19,285 nt of DNA, taken from JBGSYN01 sp041750975 (GTDB lineage: Bacteria; Pseudomonadota; Alphaproteobacteria; Geminicoccales; Geminicoccaceae). Under the pieces are notes generated by a model that was given only the letters and a program-made list of their open reading frames with translations, was not told the DNA's origin and did not search any database. A program made the translations under genes and the position numbers. Location: assembly GCA_041750975.1 (NCBI GenBank), contig JBGSYN010000088.1:1-19285 (forward strand). Direction: 5' to 3'. This document shows positions 9,588 through 18,077 of the stretch, one piece after another (within the stretch, counting starts at the first letter, position 1; each line of letters starts with the position of its first letter).

Positions 9588-10838
9588 TCAGTCGGCCTGG
9601 CGCTGATCCTCGATCAGCCTCGATCCTTGGCCGAGTTCGCCGGGCTGCCGATAGACCACGTCGATCCGGGTCGCGGAGCAGAGTCCGGCGAGATCCCTGA
9701 GCGTCGTGGCCAGTCGTGCCTCGAGGTCGGCGTCGCGATCGGTGGCCTCGAGCTCGAGACGCAGGCCATGGTTGGCAACGAACAAGCGGATGGAGCCGAT
9801 AACGTTGTGTCTGTTGGCGGATTCGATGACGGTTTGGGGATAGAGTGTTACGCCATTGAATGCCGTGATCTCGGCCACGCGCCCGAGCCATCCGGCAAGC
9901 CGCATATTGGTCCGCCCACAGGGGCTTTCGCCATGCAGGATCGAGCTCAGATCGCCCGTTGCAAAGCGGATCAGGGGGTAGTCGGGATTGAAGACGGTGA
10001 CGACGATCTCGCCGGCTTCGCCGTCGCCGACCGGCGCCGTGCCGCCAGGCTCGACAATTTCGACGATCATGGATTCGTCGACCAGGAGGCCAGATCGCGC
10101 TTCCGTTTCATAGCCAATGAGACCCGTATCGGAGGTCGCATAGCACTGATAGGCATCGATGCCGAAATCGTTTCGAAGATAGGCGCGCTTGGCCTCGAAA
10201 AAGGTCTCGCCCGATACCAGCGCCCGGGAAATCGAGGAATGGTCGCGGTTCTCGGCCCTCGCCCGCTGCAGAAGATGGATCAGGGTCGAGGGCTTGCCGG
10301 CAAAACCCACGGGCCTGATGTCCTCGATCGCATCGAACTGAGAATCGAGCGGGCCGTCGCCTGCCGGAACGACCGGGCAGCCGAGCGCCCGCGCACCGGC
10401 ATCGGCCATGAAACCGGCGGGCACCAGATGATAGGGAAAGGCGTTATGGACGGCCTGGCCAGGACGAAAACCGGCGGCATAGAAGGCGCGGGCGAAGCGC
10501 CAATAATCGCTGCGGTTGCCCTCCGGCGAATAAATCGGTCCCGGCGAGACATGCATGCGCGACAGCCGGGCCATAGGTGTCGCGATCAATTGCGACAGCG
10601 AGCGTTCGGGCTGGCCGCGAAACGGCAGATCCTGTTTGCGGATGACCGGCAAACGATTGAGCATCTCGCGGCTATTGATGGTGTCGGGATCGATCCTCTC
10701 GAATCGAGAGGCATAGAATGATGCGTTATCCATGGCGTGGCGGATCAGACCCGGAAGTGCTCCGAAAATGGCGACTTCGCGGTCCACAGGACTTCGAACC
10801 TCCTGTCGATCCCAGTAGGTGCCGTCACGCTCCGGCAT
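9588..10838 (-). CDS. Phenylacetate-CoA ligase-like (PaaK-type) adenylate-forming protein
   Basis: A 416-residue member of the PaaK/CapK branch of adenylate-forming enzymes. Recognisable parts are an N-terminal helical region (YWDRQEVRSP, IRHAMDNASFYASRF, LPVIRKQDL), then YHLVPAGFMADAGARALGC (136-154) and an A5-like YATSDTGLIGYE (233-244). An A7-like YPLIRFATGDLS (287-298), WLGRVAEI and a C-terminal lid domain follow. The usual ATP-binding loop SSGTTGxP is replaced by VSPGPIYSPEG (97-107), so nucleotide binding may be altered. The second ATG (10838) is preferred because GGGAG lies 9 nt upstream of it, whereas it abuts the first ATG (10847). It sits 9 nt before ccmA in an apparent operon. Its substrate, and any link to cytochrome c maturation, are unknown. 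Confidence 0.85.
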   Translation of the reverse strand: MPERDGTYWDRQEVRSPVDREVAIFGALPGLIRHAMDNASFYASRFERIDPDTINSREMLNRLPVIRKQDLPFRGQPERSLSQLIATPMARLSRMHVSPGPIYSPEGNRSDYWRFARAFYAAGFRPGQAVHNAFPYHLVPAGFMADAGARALGCPVVPAGDGPLDSQFDAIEDIRPVGFAGKPSTLIHLLQRARAENRDHSSISRALVSGETFFEAKRAYLRNDFGIDAYQCYATSDTGLIGYETEARSGLLVDESMIVEIVEPGGTAPVGDGEAGEIVVTVFNPDYPLIRFATGDLSSILHGESPCGRTNMRLAGWLGRVAEITAFNGVTLYPQTVIESANRHNVIGSIRLFVANHGLRLELEATDRDADLEARLATTLRDLAGLCSATRIDVVYRQPGELGQGSRLIEDQRQAD

Positions 10839-10858
10839 CCTGTTCATCTCCCGCAGCC

Positions 10859-10890
10859 CAAAAATCAGATCCCGACACGATGTGTCTGAT
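10859..10890 (-). terminator. Hairpin with T-run between the PD-(D/E)XK-like and PaaK-like genes
   Basis: On the minus strand ATCAGA (10890-10885) pairs with TCTGAT (10869-10864), and the T of that arm runs into TTTTT (10864-10860). An inner stem GACAC-ATC-GTGTC (10886-10874) offers an alternative fold. It begins a few bases after the stop of the gene at 10893, so it fits an intrinsic terminator or attenuator in front of the PaaK-like/ccm unit. The large loop or competing folds make its strength uncertain. Confidence 0.5.
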
Positions 10891-10892
10891 CG

Positions 10893-11768
10893 TTAATGAA
10901 TTTCCACGCTATAGCGTTCTCGGAGCCGGGCGAGAAGATCGGGCAGCCAGGGCGGCGATGAGAGGCTATCCCACTCGGCCCAGATATCGGCGAAACGCAG
11001 GCCTTCGAAACGCACGCGATCGCCCTCGACCCGTTGCCGTACGGCTTCGATCTCCTGGCGATGATCGCAAAACAGTGGTTTGGTGCCGCCGATTTCGGGC
11101 TCCCAATAGAGGTAGAGCAGTCTGCAGGCTCGATCCGGGAAGATACGGGCGAGCCCCACCGCAAACTTGAAAAGTGCGGCGGCATCGACGAAGCGGTAGT
11201 GGTCGGGAACGAGGGCGAGCATGTGCGCCAAGCCGGCCCAACCCCGCAGGTCATCGGCGAGTTGAAAATCCTTGTAGGCAGGCGCCAGACGCGCTTGCCG
11301 GCGGGTCAGATAGCCCGGTCCCTCGGCAGTGACGGCCACGACTTCGGTCTCGCTCATCGCCAGGAGATCGAGTTGCGGCGGCGTGCCGCGGATGCCCGTG
11401 GTGCAACGCGCGCCGAAGCGAAGATCCTGGATTCTACCCGATCCGTGAAACGTAAGCAGGTCGGGACAGCGCCGCCACGCGAGAAAACTATTGAGAGCGA
11501 GCGACAATCCCGAGGCCGGCCACCATGCCTTGCTGCCGCGTTCCAGGAGAACCGATTCACGCAACAGCTTGTGGTCGACCCCCTCGACCAGAATATGGCT
11601 TCGCCGGCGGAATTTCCCCTGGGCATCGAGCAGTCCGACCCCGATCTTTCGGCGCATCGCCGTCTCGACGGCTGCCGCCAGCTGCTTGCGCGAGCGCGTG
11701 CCGATAGCATGCATCGGTGGCGGCGTATCAGCGGCAATCGCCAGTGTGGTCGCGTGCGCTGACTTCAT
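10893..11768 (-). CDS. Probable degenerate PD-(D/E)XK nuclease-fold protein
   Basis: A 291-residue protein with no signal peptide or membrane segment. The arrangement PPQLDLLAMSETEVVAVTAE (130-149) looks like the D...(D/E)xK core of restriction-endonuclease-like folds, followed by YLTRR and a later FKFAVGLAR...CRLLYLYWEPE (200-224). This layout resembles PGN_0703-type putative endonucleases. Where ExK would be expected the sequence reads TAE (147-149), so catalysis is probably lost or changed. Assignment is by pattern only. The ATG at 11768 (MKSAHATTLA) has AGGA a few bases upstream and is preferred to a TTG at 11825. ATG at codon 19 is another possibility. It is followed by a hairpin with a T-run. 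No functional link to the neighbours is evident. Confidence 0.6.
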   Translation of the reverse strand: MKSAHATTLAIAADTPPPMHAIGTRSRKQLAAAVETAMRRKIGVGLLDAQGKFRRRSHILVEGVDHKLLRESVLLERGSKAWWPASGLSLALNSFLAWRRCPDLLTFHGSGRIQDLRFGARCTTGIRGTPPQLDLLAMSETEVVAVTAEGPGYLTRRQARLAPAYKDFQLADDLRGWAGLAHMLALVPDHYRFVDAAALFKFAVGLARIFPDRACRLLYLYWEPEIGGTKPLFCDHRQEIEAVRQRVEGDRVRFEGLRFADIWAEWDSLSSPPWLPDLLARLRERYSVEIH

Positions 11769-11922
11769 CAATCCTATGTCAAGCCCCGCTGGCGGCAATG
11801 AATGGCACAAGAGGATCGCGACCAAGCCGGCACATCTTATGGCCCGGCGGGCTTAGTAGAGTGGTGCCAAGGTCTTGCTCCCCACCTCCTTCATGCCACG
11901 AAGGCGATCGATCGGGCCAGTA

Positions 11923-11973
11923 AACGATTCAAAAATCGTTCGAACAGCAGGGAAACTCCCCTCGTATCGAGGG
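11923..11973 (-). terminator. Two hairpins downstream of the GGDEF-like gene
   Basis: On the minus strand CCCTCG-ATA-CGAGGG (11973-11959) starts 7 nt after the stop of the GGDEF-like gene. A second stem, AACGAT-TTTTGA-ATCGTT (11940-11923), follows. Neither has a strong T-tract. Their position suggests a transcript end, not a proven intrinsic terminator. Confidence 0.35.
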
Positions 11974-11980
11974 CGAAGCC

Positions 11981-12832
11981 TCATGAAGCCGATGGGGATG
12001 AGGCTCCGGGGATTGCCCCCTTCAGCTGCGGTCGACGCGATTTCGCTTGCAGGTCATGGCTTGCCTGAAGGTCGGCGGCGGCGGTCCGTGCGGGCCCATT
12101 GACCTCGGCCATGGCTACGGCGATCAGGTCATCGAGACTGATACCGCGGGCATCGGAACTCGCCTGCCCGACCAACAGGTCGAGCGATGGACTAGGCTTT
12201 TGATGGCCGGCCCTTGCCTTTTGGAACAGGCGGTCGCGGACCCGCAACAGTGCCGGGCGCCCGCCCCTGCGAATGACGACTAGAAATCGATCGCTGTCGA
12301 GCCGCGTCACAAGATCCGTGGCGCGGACGGCGCCCGAGATCAGCCCCGCCACCCACAGGATCGCGCGGTCCGACTGTTCCTGGAGCGGACCAGTGCCGTC
12401 GGTCCGCCGCTCGACGAGCTTCAGCACCAGCAGTCCGACGGCTTGAGGTTCGCCTCCTGCCGCCTCGAGAAGCTGCGTCGCGCGAAAGCGGAAGCAATCC
12501 GCACTCAGGAAACCTGTGACCGGATCGCGCGAGATCTGCCGGTCCGCCTGCTCTTGGGCCATCTCGCGCAGATGCCGTTCACGTGAGATGACGCGGAACG
12601 CCCGATTGCGCCAATGCCACGCAAGACAAGCAAGCGGCATCGTCGCCACAAGTCCACCGACGAATTCCCGGCTCGCCGACCCAATAGCACCAGCCGACAT
12701 CAACCAGCCCGAGCCGATCGCCAGGAAGCCGCCCAGGATCACGAGCAGGGCCGGCTGGCAGCCCGCCAATCGGTCGGGCCGCAACAATTCGACCAAAGCC
12801 GAGCCAATATTCGATCGGCGCTGCGTCTGCAT
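11981..12832 (-). CDS. Membrane protein with degenerate GGDEF domain
   Basis: A 283-residue protein with two predicted membrane segments (about 28-49 and 57-73), a short charged coil (HLREMAQEQADRQIS) and a GGDEF-like domain. The domain start is DPVTGFLSADCF (103-114), matching the DxLTGLxNRR motif. The catalytic site RxGGDEF reads RLDSDRF (177-183), so both glycines and the catalytic glutamate are replaced and cyclic-di-GMP synthesis is unlikely. It may bind nucleotide or act as a signalling scaffold. The ATG at 12832 has a purine-rich GAGGGTGAG upstream. The C-terminal tail (from about 255) is low-complexity and basic. It lies downstream of the glutamate dehydrogenase on the same strand with a 149-nt gap. 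Confidence 0.78.
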   Translation of the reverse strand: MQTQRRSNIGSALVELLRPDRLAGCQPALLVILGGFLAIGSGWLMSAGAIGSASREFVGGLVATMPLACLAWHWRNRAFRVISRERHLREMAQEQADRQISRDPVTGFLSADCFRFRATQLLEAAGGEPQAVGLLVLKLVERRTDGTGPLQEQSDRAILWVAGLISGAVRATDLVTRLDSDRFLVVIRRGGRPALLRVRDRLFQKARAGHQKPSPSLDLLVGQASSDARGISLDDLIAVAMAEVNGPARTAAADLQASHDLQAKSRRPQLKGAIPGASSPSAS

Positions 12833-12921
12833 CGCTTCTCACCCTCGCCAAAATCCATTCCGAACGCCTGATCGCAATGCCTTCGGGGCGTTGCAATCGG
12901 CGCTCGAACCCTGGCCGGATA

Positions 12922-12948
12922 GCCTGAAAATTCAGTGAATATTCAGGC
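12922..12948. repeat. Inverted repeat between the glutamate dehydrogenase and GGDEF-like genes
   Basis: GCCTGAA (12922-12928) and TTCAGGC (12942-12948) form a perfect 7-bp inverted repeat with a 13-nt spacer. The right half also contains the perfect palindrome TGAATATTCA (12936-12945). It lies in an AT-rich island between gdh and the GGDEF-like gene. It could end the gdh transcript (no T-tract follows) or be an operator for the downstream gene. Confidence 0.4.
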
Positions 12949-12981
12949 GAAGCCGCGTATCATGGGGTGCTTAAGATGCTG

Positions 12982-15900
12982 CTAGCGAGAGACGGGAGAC
13001 AGATCGCCGAGCGCGTTGACCGCCACGCTGATCGCCGAAAGATCCGGAGTCTCCATCTCGTTGAATTCGCGCAGCAACATCCGGTATCGGCCGATGCCGT
13101 GGATCGAGCGCTGCAGCCATTCACCGATCATCCGGGCGGCTTCATCGGCATTGTCGGCACCGATCCCGCCATCCAGGGCGGCGGCGGTCATGCGCCGAAG
13201 TGTATCGGCGAGACCGTCTTCGAGGCCGGTCAATGCCAGGCGATCCCAGCGGTTGGAAGCCTGGGTCTCGAGGATGCGATGGCGGATCCGCGAGACATCG
13301 AGCTCGGCGTCGAGCGCAAAATAGATGCAGGCGATCGGTGCGGCGTCGATCTCCTCCGCCGATTCACCGTCCACGCGATCCTCCGCGACCTTGGCGATAT
13401 CGCAGGCCGCTAGCCGATAAGGCAGGCCGGCAACGGCGCGGGCGAGCGGCCTGCCGACGCCGGCCTCGAGATAGTGCTCGACCCTGGCCGAGAACTCCTG
13501 GCGATGGACGGGGCTCAAGACATCGTCGATGACCTCGAGAATACGGGCAATGACCGAGGTGTAGGCCGCCACGCTGTCATGGATGACGATCGGTTTGGCG
13601 GCATGGGCGAGGAACCACCTCGTCCCGTTGGACAACGTCCGGTGCCAGGTCAGCAACATGTCGGTCTGCAGCTTGGCCCCGATGGTCGGGCCGCATTCCT
13701 CGATCGACGCCCAGATCGGCAGTAGGCTCAACGCATCGCGCGTGACGACGTAGGACAGGATAATATTGACGAGCGATTCGCCGGTCTGATCCTCGAGTTC
13801 CGAGACGAAGACATCCTGGCCACGATTCACGATGCTGTTGGCAAGCCAAGTCGCGACTATCTCGCGACGCAGCCGGTGCCGGGCGATGGCCTCGTCGAAG
13901 CGGCGGCGGATCGGACGCGGAAAGTATTTCGCCAGATCGCGGGCGAAATAGGGCCGATCCGGCAGGTCGGTCGCGAGGATATCCACATAGAGGGTCATCT
14001 TGGCATAGCACAGCAACACCGAGGCCTCGGGCCGGGTCAGTCCGGCAGCGGCGCGCCGCCGCTCGCCGATCTCCTCGTCGCTCGGCAGCATTTCGATATC
14101 GCGATGCAGCCGCCCTTCCTCCTCGAGCTTACGCATCAGACGGACCTGCGCATCGGTATGCTCGATGCCCATCGCCTCGGAAACGCTGAGCGCAAGGTTC
14201 TGGTAGACGTTGTCTCGTAGCACCAGTTCGCCGACCTCGTCGGTCATCTCGGCCAGAAGATGGTCGCGCTGCTTCAAGGTCATGTCACCGGCGTCCATGA
14301 TGTCGCCGAAGAGGACCTTAATATTGACCTCGTGGTCCGAGCAATCGACACCCGCCGAATTGTCGATGAAGTCGGTATTCACGCGGCCGCCCCGCTGCGC
14401 GAACTGGATTCGCCCGAGCTGGGTACAGCCGAGATTGCCGCCTTCGCCGATGATCTTGCAGCGAAGCTGCGTGGCATCGACCCGAATCGAATCGTTGCTG
14501 CGGTCCTGGGCGTCCTCATGGCTCTCGAACGAGGCCTTGAGGTAGGTGCCGATGCCGCCGTTCCAGAACAGATCGACCGGCGCCTTGAGAATGGCGTTGA
14601 TCAGCTCGGACGGTGTCATGCCGGCTGCGGGAATGTCGAGCGCTTTGCAGACTTCCGGGCTGGGGCGGATCGATTTCAGCGTGCGCGGAAAGATGCCGCC
14701 GCCGGCGCTGATCCTGGACGCGTCGTAATCGGCCCAGCTCGAGCGCCCGACCTCGAAAAGACGTTTACGCTCGGCGAAACTGCTGGCGGGATCCGGGTCC
14801 GGATCGAGAAAGATGTGGCGGTGATCGAACGCCGCGATGAGCTTGATCTGTTCGGAGAGCAACATGCCGTTGCCGAACACGTCGCCCGACATATCGCCGA
14901 TGCCGACGACGGTGAACGGCTCGCTCTGGCAATCCTTGCCGAGCTCGAAAAAGTGCCGCTTGACGGATTCCCAGGCACCGCGGGCGGTGATGCCCATGCC
15001 CTTGTGGTCGTAGCCGGCGGAACCGCCCGAGGCGAAGGCATCATCCAGCCAGAACCCATAGGACTGACTGACCCCGTTCGCATAATCGGAAAAGGTTGCC
15101 GTACCTTTGTCGGCGGCGACGACGAGGTAGGGATCATCCTCGTCGTAACGGATCACCCGTTGCGGCGGGATGATAGCGTCCTGCGAACGGTTGTCGGTGA
15201 TATCCAAAAGCCCGGACAAAAACAGTTTGTAGCAGCGCACGCCCTCATCGAAAAACGCCACCCGGTCTGCAATTGGGGGCGGGTTTTTCAGCACGAAACC
15301 GCCCTTGGCGCCGACCGGGACGATGACGGCGTTCTTGACCATCTGCGCTTTCATCAGGCCCAGGATCTCGGTCCGGAAATCCTCGCGCCGATCGGACCAG
15401 CGCAAGCCGCCGCGGGCGACCTTACCACCCCTTAGATGCACGCCTTCGAAGCTCGGCGAATAGACGAAGATCTCGAAGGCCGGACGCGGCAGCGGTATGT
15501 TCGGGACCCGCTTCGGATCGAATTTGAGCGACAGATACGCCTTGGGCCTGCCGTCTTCGCCCATTTGGAAGGCGTTGGTTCGGGTCGTCGCCTTAACCAT
15601 CCCCCAATAGAGACGGACGATCCGGTCCTCATCGAGGCTCGTGACCTGCTCGAGGCCGGCTTCCAGCGCTTCTTCCAGCTGCCCCATCCGGCCCTCGCGG
15701 TCCCCCCGGAAGTCCGGGTCGAAACGAACCGTAAAGAGTTCGACCAGAAGTGCTGAAAGGTTCGGGTTGGCCGTCATCGATGTTTCGATGTAACGCTGCG
15801 AGAACGGTCGGCCGATCTGCAGCATATATTTGCAATAGGCGCGAAGGCCGGCAACGGCGCGCGCCGAGAGGCCGGCTTCAAGAACGAGGCGGTTGAAGCC

Positions 15901-17856
15901 GTCATTCTCGAGTTCGCCGTGCCAGACGAGATTGAAGGCCCGCTCGAATTCCGTCCGCACCTCGTCGACATCGACGATCTTGTCGGCACGGGTCTCCATC
16001 GCGAAATCATGGACCCAGAGGGTCTGTCCGGAACTGCCGCCGACATCATAGGGTCCGTCCTCGGAAAGGACCTTGAGACCCATGTTCTCGAGGATCGGCA
16101 GGGCATCCGAGAGATGGATCGGATCGCCCCGCCGGAACAGTTTGAATCGCAACGCCTGCGGGCGGTCTTCGAGCGTTCGGTAAAGCCGCAGCAGCAATTC
16201 GGGACCGCCTTGTTCCAGCCGGTCGAGTTCGACGATATCCGGCACGGCAGCACGCGGCAGAAACCGCTCCTGGTACGAGACCGGAAACGAGGAGCCGAAC
16301 CGATTGAAGATGCGATTGCCGTCTTCCTCGCCTTCGCACTCAATCAGGGCATGACGCAGGCTGTCGGTCCAGGTGTGGGTGGCCTCGCCGATCTTTCGCT
16401 CGAGCTCGTTGGGGTCGAAGTTCTCCGGCACCCCGTAAGGCGTGCGCACCAGGAACATGATTCGCGCCAGCGGCGATTCCGAAAGCTGCGCCTGAAACTC
16501 GATCTCCTCGCTGCCGATGGCTTCGGTCAGCAGCTTGTGGATGCGCATCCGGATCTGCGTCGTGTAGCGCTCGCGCGGGACGAACACGAGGCAGGTGACA
16601 TATCGGTCGAAATCGTCGCGCCTGACGAACAGCCGAACCTGCTGGCGGCCCTCAAGAAAAAGGATCTGACGCGTGACTTCGAACAGCCGTTCGGAGCCGG
16701 TCTGAAACAGCTCGTCGCGCGGATAGGTTTCGAGAATGTTGATCAGTGCCTTGCCGGCGTGACCCGAGCGATGCAGCCTGGCGGCTTCGACCACCTTGTC
16801 CATCTTACGCCGAAGGACCGGAATGAAGCGCGGGCTGAGATTATATGCGGCCGACGTGAACAGCCCCAGAAAGCGGTTTTCGCCAACGACCTTGCCGGAG
16901 GCATCGAAGCGTTTGACACCGACATAGTCGAGGTAGGTGGCGCGGTGAACCGTGCTGCGGGTGTTGGCCTTGGCGATGATGACCGGGGGGAAGGGCTGCA
17001 TCGCCCGCGCCCGGGCGGCCAGGGAAAGGCTCTGAAAACTCGACGACGGCAGACCCTCGTCGTGGCCGCGCAGGATGCCGAGGCCACTGCCCTTTTGCCG
17101 GGACAGGATCAGGCCTTCGCCACCCTCCGAGAGATCGTATCGCGAATAGCCCAAAAGCGTGAAATGGTCGTCGCGGATCCATTCGAGGAAGGCCACATAT
17201 TCGGCAACTTCGTCGGCATCGAGTTCGACGGCGGCCTGGCGCATCTCCTCGATCGCGGTGTCGATCATGGACCGCATTGCCCTCCAGTCGCGGACCGCGT
17301 GCCGAACGTCGTCGAGAACCTCGTGAATGCTCTGCTCGATTGCACCGAGTGCGGCCGGATCGCCTTGGCGATCGAACTCGAAATGCATGAAGCTTTCGGC
17401 GACAAGGTCCTGGTCCGTGCTGTCCGAACGTTCGACCTTTGCCAGATCGCCGTTGTCGCGCTTAACCTGGAAAACCGGATGCAGCACCAGATGGATGCCG
17501 AGCCCTCGGCGGGTCAGCTCGTTGCCGACGCTGTCGACCAGGAACGGCATGTCGTCATGCACGGTCTCGAGCACGGTGTGGGTGGTCTGGAAGCCGTGCT
17601 GCTCGATGCGAGGATTGTAGACACGGACCTTAGGCTTGTCGGCCGGCCGCGATTGACCGAAGCGCAGATGCGCCAGGGCGACGCCATAGAGGTCGCCGAT
17701 TTCCCTGGAGATCACATCTTCCGGTGCGACATAGCGATAATAGCCGCGCACGAATGGCTCGGCGATGGCGGTCTCGTCGGCGGCGAGGCGCTCACGAACC
17801 CGTTCCGCCAATTGTTCGATGATTTCGTTCTTTTGCTCGTCCAGCGTCCGCGTCAC
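12982..17856 (-). CDS. gdhB: NAD-specific glutamate dehydrogenase, large (180-kDa) type
   Basis: A protein of about 1,624 residues of the large NAD-GDH class, which oxidatively deaminates glutamate to 2-oxoglutarate and ammonium in the cytoplasm and is used mainly for glutamate catabolism. A long N-terminal regulatory half (ACT-like regions, for example GFQTTHTVLETVHDDMPFLVDSVG near residue 75) precedes the catalytic core. In the core, RGGLRWSDRREDFRTEILGL and VPVGAKGGFVLK (around 820-850) hold the substrate-binding lysines. GDMSGDVFGNGMLLS (around 990) and GEGGNLGCTQLGRIQ (around 1,130-1,145) belong to the NAD-binding domain. A helical C-terminal domain ends the protein. GTG at 17856 is preferred because GGGGAG lies 8 nt upstream; GTG at 17865 abuts that motif. 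The gene is intact, with a palindrome upstream that may be an operator. The symbol follows common usage and is less certain than the function. Confidence 0.96.
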   Translation of the reverse strand: MTRTLDEQKNEIIEQLAERVRERLAADETAIAEPFVRGYYRYVAPEDVISREIGDLYGVALAHLRFGQSRPADKPKVRVYNPRIEQHGFQTTHTVLETVHDDMPFLVDSVGNELTRRGLGIHLVLHPVFQVKRDNGDLAKVERSDSTDQDLVAESFMHFEFDRQGDPAALGAIEQSIHEVLDDVRHAVRDWRAMRSMIDTAIEEMRQAAVELDADEVAEYVAFLEWIRDDHFTLLGYSRYDLSEGGEGLILSRQKGSGLGILRGHDEGLPSSSFQSLSLAARARAMQPFPPVIIAKANTRSTVHRATYLDYVGVKRFDASGKVVGENRFLGLFTSAAYNLSPRFIPVLRRKMDKVVEAARLHRSGHAGKALINILETYPRDELFQTGSERLFEVTRQILFLEGRQQVRLFVRRDDFDRYVTCLVFVPRERYTTQIRMRIHKLLTEAIGSEEIEFQAQLSESPLARIMFLVRTPYGVPENFDPNELERKIGEATHTWTDSLRHALIECEGEEDGNRIFNRFGSSFPVSYQERFLPRAAVPDIVELDRLEQGGPELLLRLYRTLEDRPQALRFKLFRRGDPIHLSDALPILENMGLKVLSEDGPYDVGGSSGQTLWVHDFAMETRADKIVDVDEVRTEFERAFNLVWHGELENDGFNRLVLEAGLSARAVAGLRAYCKYMLQIGRPFSQRYIETSMTANPNLSALLVELFTVRFDPDFRGDREGRMGQLEEALEAGLEQVTSLDEDRIVRLYWGMVKATTRTNAFQMGEDGRPKAYLSLKFDPKRVPNIPLPRPAFEIFVYSPSFEGVHLRGGKVARGGLRWSDRREDFRTEILGLMKAQMVKNAVIVPVGAKGGFVLKNPPPIADRVAFFDEGVRCYKLFLSGLLDITDNRSQDAIIPPQRVIRYDEDDPYLVVAADKGTATFSDYANGVSQSYGFWLDDAFASGGSAGYDHKGMGITARGAWESVKRHFFELGKDCQSEPFTVVGIGDMSGDVFGNGMLLSEQIKLIAAFDHRHIFLDPDPDPASSFAERKRLFEVGRSSWADYDASRISAGGGIFPRTLKSIRPSPEVCKALDIPAAGMTPSELINAILKAPVDLFWNGGIGTYLKASFESHEDAQDRSNDSIRVDATQLRCKIIGEGGNLGCTQLGRIQFAQRGGRVNTDFIDNSAGVDCSDHEVNIKVLFGDIMDAGDMTLKQRDHLLAEMTDEVGELVLRDNVYQNLALSVSEAMGIEHTDAQVRLMRKLEEEGRLHRDIEMLPSDEEIGERRRAAAGLTRPEASVLLCYAKMTLYVDILATDLPDRPYFARDLAKYFPRPIRRRFDEAIARHRLRREIVATWLANSIVNRGQDVFVSELEDQTGESLVNIILSYVVTRDALSLLPIWASIEECGPTIGAKLQTDMLLTWHRTLSNGTRWFLAHAAKPIVIHDSVAAYTSVIARILEVIDDVLSPVHRQEFSARVEHYLEAGVGRPLARAVAGLPYRLAACDIAKVAEDRVDGESAEEIDAAPIACIYFALDAELDVSRIRHRILETQASNRWDRLALTGLEDGLADTLRRMTAAALDGGIGADNADEAARMIGEWLQRSIHGIGRYRMLLREFNEMETPDLSAISVAVNALGDLSPVSR

Positions 17857-17892
17857 TGCACTCACTCCCCGATCGCGTCACCGCCGCAACAA

Positions 17893-17906
17893 AGCACAGC
17901 TGTGCT
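17893..17906. promoter_or_regulatory. 14-bp palindrome upstream of the glutamate dehydrogenase gene
   Basis: AGCACAGCTGTGCT is a perfect palindrome centred about 44 nt before the GTG at 17856, a typical place for a repressor or activator site. A second hairpin, CGTCGC-GCAG-GCGACG (17928-17943), lies just further upstream. No clear -35/-10 pair was identified, and the binding protein is unknown. Confidence 0.45.
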
Positions 17907-18077
17907 GCAGTTAGAAGGCAATCAGGGCGTCGCGCAGGCGACGGATGGATGAATCCGGGCTCATATCCGAGTGCTCTGAGGGAAGTATGGCGCATCCCGG
18001 TGCATGTGCGGTCGATTGCTCGCCGCAGCACCCTCCCTTATCGCCCATGGCTGCATCGATCTCATTGGACAAGAGCC

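Noticed and set aside
9366..10721. A 451-codon plus-strand open frame opposite ccmA and the PaaK-like gene
   Set aside because: It mirrors two well-supported minus-strand genes and has no recognisable motif.
11777..11782. A perfect TTGACA just upstream of the PD-(D/E)XK-like gene
   Set aside because: No -10-like hexamer lies at the right distance, and the region where it should be is inside the coding sequence.
15919..17952. A 677-codon open frame on the plus strand opposite the glutamate dehydrogenase gene, plus another of 391 codons at 14260-15435
   Set aside because: Long antisense frames are expected opposite GC-rich genes with strong codon bias. The encoded sequences show no recognisable domain, while the minus strand encodes a complete, clearly recognisable enzyme.
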